From: Clytia hemisphaerica
Lineage: Eukaryota > Cnidaria > Hydrozoa > Leptothecata > Clytiidae
Assembly: GCA_902728285.1 (NCBI GenBank)
Contig: CACVBU010001379.1
Span: forward strand, 310,001-374,000
Reading direction: 5' to 3'
Length of the DNA: 64,000 bases
Part shown: piece by piece, positions 37,101 through 49,100 of the stretch
Layout: every line of letters starts with the position of its first letter
Numbering within the stretch: position 1 is the stretch's first letter
Notes under the pieces: model-generated
What the model was told of the DNA's origin: nothing
The model's input: the letters and a program-made list of their open reading frames with translations, nothing else
Database searches by the model: none
Translations under genes and position numbers: made by a program

Positions 37101-40100
37101 CAAAATTATGTATTTCGCATATTAACACTACAGTAGCGAGTTTATGGATTTGCTCTTTTGAAGACGGTAGAGTGACTGAAGCGATTTTGAATAACCCGCA
37201 CTTCTGACCCGCAAAATGGAAGACGGTAAAAGTGCTGATTTACCATCATCCTCAGTTGGTCAGGATTTAGACAAATTAGAACCTTACCGTTTCCATCGCA
37301 GAAAAACACACCATACATAAACTCGGTAGTGCATCCCGAATGAAGCGGGTAGCTTTTTAATAAATATTTTGGAAAATCTTAAAAACTTAAAAACTCATTT
37401 CCGGAAATAATAATGCTATACAAGTTCGCAGGCCACCGTGCGAGCACATGGGCCTCTATGAACCGCTCTTTGTTCGGTTTACAATTTTCTTAAGATAGAG
37501 TTTTTTCCTAGGGCTCCCCCTGACTTTGAATTTAAAGTTTGCATCCTTTAGTGACGTGTTCATTTCTTGGGCTTTCATACACCACTCTTTGATTGGCTTC
37601 CTTTCACTTTTCGTAAGATCTTCTGTCACACGGAAGTGCAATCTTTCTCCTTTAGTGATTGCTCTTAACACTGTATTTTTGTCTTCTTCGTTTGCAAATC
37701 GGACTTTAATTGGTCGATAGCGTTTTTCATCTTCCTTTTCCTTCGAAAATTTTCCGATTCTTTGAGTTTCTTCAATCTTTATATTCCTTAAGCTTAGTTT
37801 CTTAGGTAAGACTTTTTCATTTAGATATTCTTCGTCGTAGATTTTGGTTGACTCCTCTGAATCTTCAGTGGATTCGTCAACACCATGAAGAATTAGGTTG
37901 CACGCCGTGGATTGAATCTGTCGTTCCTCCTGTTTTTCCCTTCGAAGTACGTTTTCTATGTTTGTCTCGATTTACCTCGACGCGACTGCTGCGTAGCTTT
38001 GTGATCTATTTTCTCCTTTCTTCTCAATGATGTCTTCCATCTTCTTTTCGATCGTTGCCATTCATTGTATTAACGTCTTTGGACTTTAGTTGAGTGATTT
38101 CTACGTCCTGGGCTTTCATTATATTTTCGCAAGCTTTTATCTCCTTTCGGAATCCTGAAACTGTTGATGTTTCACATGAATTGACCCGTTCCAATAGATC
38201 AGGGGTGATCACGACACAGTTTTGACAGAAAAAAGCTCTCGATTTGTATGTTAGACATAACTGGATTTGATAGATGAGGAGCTTTGAACAAATGTAGTGT
38301 ACGATTCGATTGCACTTTTTACATTCAAGTGTGTCTTTGGAAATGTAACAGGAATTCTGATTTGAGTATAAATTAGTTTCTTTTCAATACATTCAATTAA
38401 TAGCCTGATACAGAAAATCAAGAAAATAATTAAAAAAGCGTAACTAATTTATTACGCCACGGACATCACTTGCCTCGTATTCAAACAATTTCCATGGTGA
38501 ATATGTCCCTTGAGACATCAAATGATTTTCTTATGAATATACAGTAGTTTTAATAAAATCTGCTGGGAGTTAATCACCATGGCAATAATTTCAAAACGAG
38601 GCAAGTGATGTTCGTAATGTAATTTATGAAAAGGTCTATTGGAAAGGGTTTGGTGCCCCTGTTGTCCCCTTGTTTTTATGGGACTGAAAAAGAGTGTACC
38701 TTCGACATTGACAGCATGTTTATACTCCTTCTTCATTTTGTCATGTAAAAGTTGTTTGGCTTTATCCTCTTCGTTCATTGGGTCGATAGTGTTCATGCTT
38801 GGTACTGTTGTTGAAAAGAAATGATAAACTTGGTTAACGGTTTTATTTTCCGTGTTTCCGTTTCATATCAGACACATATTTCATATTAGGACAGTGTCTG
38901 CCTGTTGTTATATTATGCTGATATAAGTAAAAATTGTTTCTCTTTTCCATTTTCTGACCAATCTTGCTCTACATCCGTGTCAATCCAATGTGAAAAAGCT
39001 TGTGAATTAGAAGTAATGAGCAAGCAAACGATATCACCCTTATTTAAAAACAAAACCTTTAAAAACTCCTTTTAAAAGTCCTTCGTTGAGTCATCCCATT
39101 CCATATCCCTTCGATGCATATGTATCTATACACGGGGATTAATGAAATTACTCAGGGGGTTCCCGAAGAAGAAATTCCAGGAGGTCCAAAAAATCCTTTT
39201 GTATTTTTTTCAGGGAATTTGATTTGATGTTATTTTTCGAAGGTGTTGGATGATCAAGCATCGTGTACCTTTTTTCTCTCTTTCCAGGAAAAAAATGATA
39301 AGCACGGAATCCCTGGCTTATGGCGTTAACACCTTCAGACTATTCAGCCACCCCCTCCACCATAGTTTAACATCGTTGACGTGAATAATTTGTATCTTTC
39401 CCTTTCATCACTCTTCTCTGAATTTTCCATTTTCCTCCTTCGTTTTTTGTTTGTAAAAACTAAAACTTTTAGCACTTCTATTTTTCTTTTTACAGTATCT
39501 TCGTCATAATTTCCTTCGTTTTGAGCATAAAACTCCTACTCTTAGTACATAAGACATAAAAGCCTTTTTACAGTTTTCTTTTGATAACTCTTTGTTGTTC
39601 ATTCACGTATGTTGAAGCCATAAGAGAAAACCATTGTTTCAGTACCAATTCTCGTTCAAGAACAAATTTAATCTTATACACTTTCGCGAGCCTCGTTTCA
39701 CAGAGCTAAAAAGTCATCTATCTTAACTAAAGAAGGGGATATTTCAAACGGGTTGAGTTTAACCCTTGTGGAAAATTTGATCACTTAAAGGAAAGCAAAA
39801 TGAGGCTGTTCTACCATTCTGCCATTATGCTACCCATCTCCATATTAGGTATCATTGGAAATAGTTTATCTCTATTTTGCATTTTGAAAACATATCATAG
39901 AGGCGTTCAACGAGTATCAGATAGACTTTTATTGGCATTGGTGATATGCGATTTATTGACGTGTCTACTTATATTACCAGCTAAAAGCGTCGTATATTTT
40001 GCTACACCTAGTATGACAATCAAACCTGTTTTTGTGCTCTATTTAGACGCCCTTAACGGTTATTGGACAAACACTTTAATCCTAGCTATTGCTTTGAATC

Positions 40101-43100
40101 GCTTCATCCATATCAAATACCCTTTTTCATACAATGGTATCGTTACGGAATCAAGAACTAATATGTTGATCATTTTCATTGAGATCTCGGGACCCATTAT
40201 AACAGCTTTCGTCTTCTTAGTTGATATTGGCGTCTTTGGTATCTCAAGTTCAATTATATGCACTGCACAGTATTCTGTTCTCATTATATTCTATGTGTTG
40301 ATCATAAAAGAATCTCGTGCCTCCGGAAGAAGGGTTCGAGGTAGAGGTAGGGTCAATAAAGGGCGTGGAACTAGCAATCGAGACAGTGGAACACGGAGAG
40401 CTACACTTAACGTTATTATCCTACTCAGTATAACATTCTCGCTTCAAGCGTGTTTATATTTTATGGTGGTCCGCTTCGCGTTCATTCAAACACAGAAGAA
40501 TCTGGATGGAATTGACATCGGTGCGAGAATATTTGAATTGAATTGTTTAGCGAATCCTTTGCTGTATATCCTTAGAAATCCTTCGTACAAAAGAGTCATT
40601 CTTCGCCTCTTGAGGTTGAATAGAGTATCGCCACAACGAAATGCGCGAATTGAAATGAACAAAAATGGACATAGACCTTAAATCGCATTGTTCTCGAGTC
40701 AACCTTAATTAACACATTTATAATTATTGCAATCAAGTGATGACCTAATCTCACGACCTGACCTGATTGTCAGCCAAAACATTAAAAACTGATTTTTGCT
40801 TGAAGAGACTGGGTTCTAACGTTTGAGTATTGTTTATGTTTATGATTGACAGTTGATTTTGGTGCAATTGTTTTACTTTAGCCAATCAGCGCGCTCAAAA
40901 GCTCATTTAATATTCATCCCAAATCTGGATGAAAAAGTTCAAAGCGGTGCACCAACCTTGGCAGATCTTCTTCCGATGTCATGGCCTTTAGATTTAATAC
41001 GTGTTATGCACAGAGTATCAGAATCTACTTGGAAATTAGTGATTGCAATACAAATTTTAGTTTGTCTTTCTTTTATTTTGTTAAAATCATAAAATTTTGA
41101 TATTAAATTCTATCTCTTTCATTTTTTTAAAGTTATTAACGGCTTAATAATTTCCTAGGCAACAATGAATTGTATAGACCTTTTTCTAATCGCCATTTTG
41201 ACTCCAAATATTGGCGGCGAATACATTACGTAATGACTCCAAACAAGTAGCAGCATGATAATTTGATAGCGGATGATTTTCCGCCTGCTTAATATTTCTT
41301 ATCACCTTTTGTTAAACAAAGCGTCTACACATCAAGACTAAAGGTACAGATGCAACCATTAGGCTGCCAAGTTCGAGAATGTCAAATAGCCAAACGACTT
41401 ACAAATAAAATTTGTAAAAATTATAATAAAATTGTATTTGTAAGTAATAGTAATGATACGGTATTGAGGGAAATTAGGGATTAATACCCCGAGTTTCTTT
41501 TTGAAATACAGAGTGTCCCTAATTAAAGTATCGAGTTTGAACATGCGATTGAGTAGAAAAGTTTGTGTGTGTTATCGCTAAAATATAAGAACGTTCTCCA
41601 TCACACAGGCTTATTACAACAGGTAGTTACAATGTATAAATTAATCGTAATGACAAAGAAAATAGAGGGAGAGCTTAAAATACAATTTTGTGAACACGCA
41701 CATAAAACTTTCTACTCATAGTTGTGTTTCGACTCGATACTTTAATTAGGGACACCCTGTACTTTGAAATAGCACGAACGAAGTGAGGGCTATTTCAAAG
41801 TATTTCAAATGATACGAGGGGTATTAATCCTAATTTCACGAAATGCCATATCATTCCTGGTTAATTATATGACTGATTTTATTACTTCTTAAAGAGCTAT
41901 TCGAAATGGGGATTCAAGAAGTACTGTAAGACAGAAAATTTACGATGTATTGCTATAGAAATATGATGTATTGCTTCAAAACACAAATCATTCCATCCCA
42001 TATTACTTTAAAATTGTTGCAGATAAATATATCATCGACCGCCGGAGGCGGTTTCTTTCATAGTGGTACGCTAATCTCGTCTTGCCTTGGCTCATTACTT
42101 TGTCTACCATTTACTTTCGGTTTTTTTAACTAGATTACCCAGGCGTTTCTCTTTTTTTCCCTGAATGTCTTTTATTTGGAATTGAATAATCGAGACATTA
42201 AAAATGACTATATTGTATTCTGTTTTCAATGAATAATCCAAAATGTACTGGAGATGACATGTAGGCGTTAATAATGTGCGCGCTCTTTCGTAAGCGTGAT
42301 GCGTGATGGAAGGCGGTCGTTTCAGTGTGGTTTACATCATCCACACTGTGACCTAGTTAATATAATGTCAAACAACAAAACTAACAATCCATTGTCCAAA
42401 CTTTCAAACAATATTGGGGGGAGGGGTTTCACGTTTGGCGGAGGAGCGGAATCGGCCCTCTTCTCGGACGGAGTGGCGGAATTTGGCAAAAATTTAGACA
42501 GAATAACGGAAATTGGGTTCTCTGACGGAGACGGAAAATTAGACAATTTTAGTGCGGAAAAACGGAATTGGTAAAAGATATTCCAAATTTGCGGAATTTT
42601 CGACAAAAATATTGAATTTCGAAGGAATTTTCGGTGACGGAATTTTGGTTCAATTTAAGACGGTCTGACAGAAATTGGAGAAAAAATTGGCGGAATTGCG
42701 GAATCGGGTACCCCTGAAACCCCCCCAAATATTATCGGTATAAAAGTTCTTCATAAAATTTGAATCTTCGGCTTTTGCGTATCTCCACATAAAATGGTCA
42801 CAAATTAAGTGTTCAAATTATATGGTTCATATGTTCTCCCGTTCTCCTCAAGCCCACGAGACTTCGCCCATTTCTGAAGTGCATTCATCCAAATGTTCGT
42901 GTTTTTGTTTTTAGATTTTCGCCATAATAAAAGAATAACATCATCATCCAACAGCTCGAATTTATTGTCATCTTTGTACATTTTTCATGTACTTTTCCTC
43001 CTTTCCTTTGATTTTGATCTTCTCAAAATATTTGTGTTTGTTTTTAAAAAACCTGCTTACTTTTGTGATCGAATGTTGTCAAAATTAATAGAATGTTTTG

Positions 43101-46100
43101 GAAATTCGAACACTATTCAGCGCGTGAAATTATGTAAGGAGAAAAATTATTTTGATCAAAAATATTACTTCTAAAAATGAAGTGCAAAAATTTCTCCTGA
43201 ATGGTTCAACAGTTTTGTTGTTTTCCGTATTTATAAACTGCGTCTTGTTTGTGGCGGGACGGCAGAAAAGAGGGCGTATTATCACTATCAGAATTTTTTG
43301 GCGGGAGTAGGGTATTACAAATCAAAGCGGGTATTGGATAAGAGCGCGCAACCTAATAAAATCAGTCATATAATTAGTCGTTAAATAGCCTAATGATTGT
43401 GCATGTTTTTAGCTTGGCTTGCAGAAACGCGTATGGCAAAATTAATAAAGACAAAAAGTAAGCGTTTAAAAATTGATCGTAATGTTTCTAATACTAATTA
43501 TTGGAAAGGTCTATTGACAAGTCGATAATTGTATTAGGAAAGTCGATATATAGAGAGAGAAAGTCGATATATCTACTGGGGGTGGCTAGTAAATTGTCTT
43601 TTCACAATTAGATCGCTCAATACTTTTACTAGGCGAATTATTTTGTTAACAATATTTTTCAAATTAGCGGGAATCAACAGTATTGTGGAACTAGGACTCA
43701 ATCTTTCTTATTACAGTTTTTTCACTTCAAGTGTTGTACCAGAAAATTTTCTAGAGGCCTATACTACGGCTTATACACACTAGTAAAAACAAGTCGAAGT
43801 TTGACTATATCAGCATCTTTTAAGATATTAACTGTTTAATAATTTCCTAACTTTCCTGACCTTTTCCTAATTGAGGTACCATTTTGACTCCAAATATTAG
43901 CGGCGAATACGTTACGTAATGATTCCAAACAAATAGCGACATAAGAACTTGATGGCGGATCATTTTCCGCCTGCTTAATATTTCTTATCTCCTTTTGTTA
44001 AACAAAGCGTCTACACATCAATCCTAAAGGTACAGATGCAACCATTAGGCTGCCAAGTCCGAGAATGTCAAATAGCCAAACGACTTACAAATAAAATTTG
44101 TAAAAATTATAATAAAATTGTATTTGTAAGTCCTTGAATAGCCTAATGATTGTGCATGTGTTTAGCTTGGCTTGCAGGCACGTGCATGGCAAAATTAATA
44201 AAGACTATTGACAAGTCGATATATCTATTGGGAATGTCTTGTAAATTGTCTTTTTACAATGAGAGTGCTCGATACTTCTACAGAGAGAATTATTTTGTTA
44301 ACAATAATTTTCAAATTAGCAATATAGATACAGTATTGTGGAACTATGACTCGATCTTTCTCATTACAGTATTACCACCCGGAAATTAAGACTTTAAAAC
44401 CCTAATATTCTAGAGTCCTATACTTCCACTGATACACACGTGTGAAAACAAGTCGAAAATTTGACTATATAAACTCATTGGATCAATTTCTTATTTGCTG
44501 ACGTCTTTAGACCAAATTTGCAAAATATTCGGCGCATGAAAACTTCGAACTAGATGATACTTGATATATTGATTACATTTTAGCACCTTTTCACATGAAG
44601 GGAGTGATTCGACAAAGAGAATATTAATTTATCGACTCTTAAAAGGACCTTCCAACGAGAAAATACGAAACGTCAAAGCAAAAGACTGAATTGAAGTAGT
44701 TATCCTTTCATCGCCCTATCAAAGAGAACAGCTGCCATTTCAAATTTGACATGGGTGTTTAATCTTTCTTGGATCCATTACATAGAGAGTAGTCACTATT
44801 TCGAACTAGACGTGGGTGGAAACCCTTTCCCTGGCACCCACCTTGAAAGCTATTACAAAAATCCTAAAGAATTTGGACTCGAACAAGATTTTTATTTCAA
44901 GAAAACTGTGATCTTTCTTCATTCATTTTCGTCATCATCATTAAATAGGCAAAAAATAATGATCTTAAAGTCTTCTACGTTCTTTATTTTTGTAAAAACT
45001 AAAACTTTTAATACTTTTATTGGGCCATTCTATTTTATTTCCATACAAGGGGGTGGACGAACATTTCCAGTAGGGTAGTCTGAGTAGAAGTTCCAGGAGG
45101 TCTGTCTAAAGGAATAGTTTTTTATTATTCGAGGGGGTAAAAAATTGTTTTTAAATTTCCAGGGGTTTCAGTGTTCGTCCACCCTCACTAAAAAGGTCGG
45201 AAAATAATTTTTCTAAGGGTTTTTCTGAAAATTTAACCATCTTCCAGGGGGTATCCACACATTTCAAAGAATGTTTTCTAGACGTGAAAAAAATTCATCC
45301 ACCCCGGGTATTGATTTTTACTACAACAGCCCATTTTCCTATTTACAACAGTTTTTGATTTGTTGATAATTCTATGTTTGTATACGTTACGAAGAGGCTG
45401 GAAAACAACTGATTCAGAATTTTAAGTATAATTTTATCAAGTTTATAAACTATCGTGAGCCTTGTTACAGAGAGATAAAAAGTCATCTATCTTTAATCAA
45501 GAAGAGGATATCAAACGGGTTAGATTCAACCCTTGTGGAAAATAAAACCACTTAAACGAAAGCAAAATCAAAATGAGGCTGTTCTACCATTCTGCCATTA
45601 TGCTACCCATCTCCATATTAGGTATCATTGGAAATAGTTTATCTCTATTTTGCATTTTGAAAACCAATCGTAATGGCGTTCAACGAGTATCTGATAGACT
45701 TTTATTGGCATTGGTGATATATGATTTATTGACGTGTCTACTTATATTACCAGCTAAAAGCATCGTATATTTTGCTACACCTACTATGGCAATCAAACCT
45801 GTTTTTGTGCTCTATTTAGACGCCCTTAACGGTTATTGGACAAACACTTCAATCCTAGCTATTGCTTTGAATCGCTTCATCCATATCAAATACCCTTTTT
45901 CATACAATGGTATCGTTACGAAATCAAAAACTAATATGTTGATCATTTTCATCGAGATCTCAGGACCCATTATAACAGCTTTCGTCTTCTTAGTTGATAT
46001 TGGCGCCTTCGGTATCTCAAGTTTGATTATATGCACGGCACAGTATTCTTTTCTCATTATATTCTATGTGTTGATCATAAAAGAATCTCGTGCCTCCAGA

Positions 46101-49100
46101 AGAAGGGTTCGAGATAGGGGCATGATCAATAAAGGGCCTGGAACTAGCAATCGAGACAGTGGAACACGGAGAGCTACACTTAACGTTATTATGCTGCTCA
46201 GTATAACATTCTCGCTTCAAGCGTGTTTATATTTTATGATGGTCCGCTTCGCGTTCATTCAAACACAGAAGAATCTGGATGAAATTGACATCGGTACGAG
46301 AATATTTGAATTGAATTGTTTAGCGAATCCTTTGCTGTATATCCTTAGAAATCCTTCGTACAAAAGAGTCATTCTTCGCCTCTTGAGGTTGAATAGAGTA
46401 TCGCCACAACGAAATGCGCGAATTGAAATGAACAAAAATGGACATAGACCTTAAATCACATTGTTCTCGAGTCAACCTTAATTAACACATTTATAATTAT
46501 TGCAATCAAGTGATGACCTAATCTCACGACCTGACCTGATTGTCAGCCAAAACATTAAAAACTGCTTTTTGCTTGAAGAGACTGGGTTCTAATGTTTGTC
46601 TATTGTTTACGTATATGATTGACAGTTGATTTTGGTGTGTTTGTTTTACTTTAGCCAATCAGCGCGCTCAAAAGCTCATTTAATATTCACTATAAAAGTC
46701 GATATATGTATAGAGGAAGTCGATATAGAGAGAAAGTCGATATATGTATAGAGGAAGTCGATATAGAGAGAAAGTCGATATATCTATTGGGAATGTCTTG
46801 TAATGTTGTTTCACAATTAGAGCGCTCAATACTTTTACTAGGCGAATTATTTTGTTAACAATAATTTTCAAATTAGCGGGAATCGATTTACCGTAATTTC
46901 TCTAATTTAATACGACCAAAAAAATAATTATTTTGGAGGTGTCGCACTAATAATAGGAGGATATAAATTGCTCTGAATCTGGAATCTTTTTATCGTACTA
47001 ATAATTAGAGGAAAAACTTTGTAAAGGCGCGCTAAATTGGAGGAAAAAAAAAAGCATGTCACCGTAGTTCTGTCAGCTGCTGCAGACGGAACCATGCTGC
47101 CTCCAATGGTAATCTTCAAAGGCAAAACCGAAAGAACCATTGAGAAACTGCGAATACCGGAAGGATTTGTGGTAAAATGCCAAGAAAAGGCTTGGATGGA
47201 CGAGCATCTCATGAAAGTATGGCTTGAAAGAACAAAACTAATCCTGAAAAAATCAGTTCGTACTATAATTAGAGGAAAATTTGAACTTTACCGTATTAAA
47301 TTAGAGGAAAATCAAAAGTAGGTAAATGGGTGCTCGCACTAATAATTAGCGGATTTAAATTAGTTCAAAATGACGAAAATAATTTCCTCGCATTAATTAG
47401 AGGACGTATTAAATTAGAGAAATTACGGTAGGTACAGTATTGTGGAACTAGTACTCGATCTTTCTCATTACAGTATTACCACCCGAAAATTAACACTTTA
47501 AAACCCTAATATTCTAGAGTCCTATACTTCCACTGATACACACGTGTGAAAATGAAAACAAGTCGAAAATCAATATCAACTCATTGGATGAATTTATAAT
47601 TCATTTCAAAAATAGTCGGCGTATGAAAACTTCAAAATAGATGATACTCGAATTTCCGGCGAAAAACGAATTTCAAGTTAAATATATGTAAGGAAGAATC
47701 AAACCTAGATTTCTAGTATATCTATATACCTGGTGTGGTTTGACCCATAATAGTTTTCGATTTGGTTGGACTTTTGCGATCCTTCTTGCCCTTTTTGTCT
47801 TTGGATTGTGTTTTTGTGAGTTCCACTGGCGCCACTTTTTCTTGCTTGCTGTTCTCATGGTTCTCCTCTTCTTGGGCGTCGTATGCCGCCTTCAAAAGAA
47901 TAGAAAACATAATCATTTTGAGATCACGCAAGAAAAAGCCCCTGCTCAATGCGCTTTATATAAACCCTGGGGTCAGTTTCTTAATCCTGGCCCAGGAAAA
48001 TTAAAGTGGTCGGTCCCCAAGAAGCACGCCCCAATAGCGGTGTAATGTATCGAGAGTGCTAGATCTAATTTTCCTGAACACCTGTGATGTAGAGCGCCAT
48101 TTGACCTCAGGGTTTTTGAAGGTCATCCCCCCACCCCCCTTAGCGGCAACCCGTCCAAGACGAAATTGCCCGATATGAAATGGTAGATGATGGGGATGAG
48201 CTGGAGTTTTTATAAGATACTTCACTAATTGGTCATTTGAAGTAATAGAGATGACGCGTTCTTTAGAACGAAATGAAATTAACTTAACGACCAACCAAAT
48301 CACATAAGAGCTTGTAAAAACTCCAGCGTGTTCCAGATGATGGCGGTGAAGGACTGTCAAAACAACCCTTTCAAGGAGAATGTGCTCGATTCTTCTGTAA
48401 ATGGTGTGCAGTAAAAAGACAAAAATCAGGACGTGTATTGCTTGGCTGGGAGATGTTTGAGATGTTTAATGTTGACCTTCTGGATAGAATAATCGAATTA
48501 TTGTATTAGTAAGCTTTTTTTGAACTAATTATTTTAGCGTTCCTTCCAAATTTTAGATTAAAAGAAACGTAATTTTAGTAACGTGCATCACTGCTACGAC
48601 AAAGCCTTATTTCTGATATTTTAACCTCCCACGATACAATATATTACAATATATTATCCAGAAAACTACTAAACGCATCCTGCAACCCCGTCGTAAAGCA
48701 GAAAAATTAGTGACCCTTTTGAATAGCACATGATGACCTTGAAATGAAAAAGGACCGGAAAAGCATATAATGACAAGAGAATAGTGGAATAATAGAAATT
48801 TACATTATTCCCTCAAAAATTACATCGCATCCAATTAAAAGGTCGTGCCTAAATGTATGAAAAGCGTCATACACGAACAAGAAAATCTAATTATCCATCT
48901 AAAATACGATTTTCTTACCTAGACTCAAATTTTTCATAGGCCCGATTGCAGCAAAACAAAACAACAAAAGATTAGTGCTCAGGTCTTGAAAAAAAAAGCC
49001 CACATATTCACCCAAGGAACAAGTGTGCAAAATTTCAGCCAAATCCGACCGTTTTCGAAGTCTCCAGGCTGTCCCAAAGTTATAGCCTCGTTTTGGCGAA

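Noticed and set aside
42296-42606. Glycine-rich frames on both strands
   Set aside because: Produced by gcggaatt and ggggg words of the TIR element at 42410-42735.
47740-48045. 101-codon plus-strand frame with hydrophobic runs
   Set aside because: It is the antisense shadow of the lysine- and glutamate-rich SPEF2-like exon 47730-47889.
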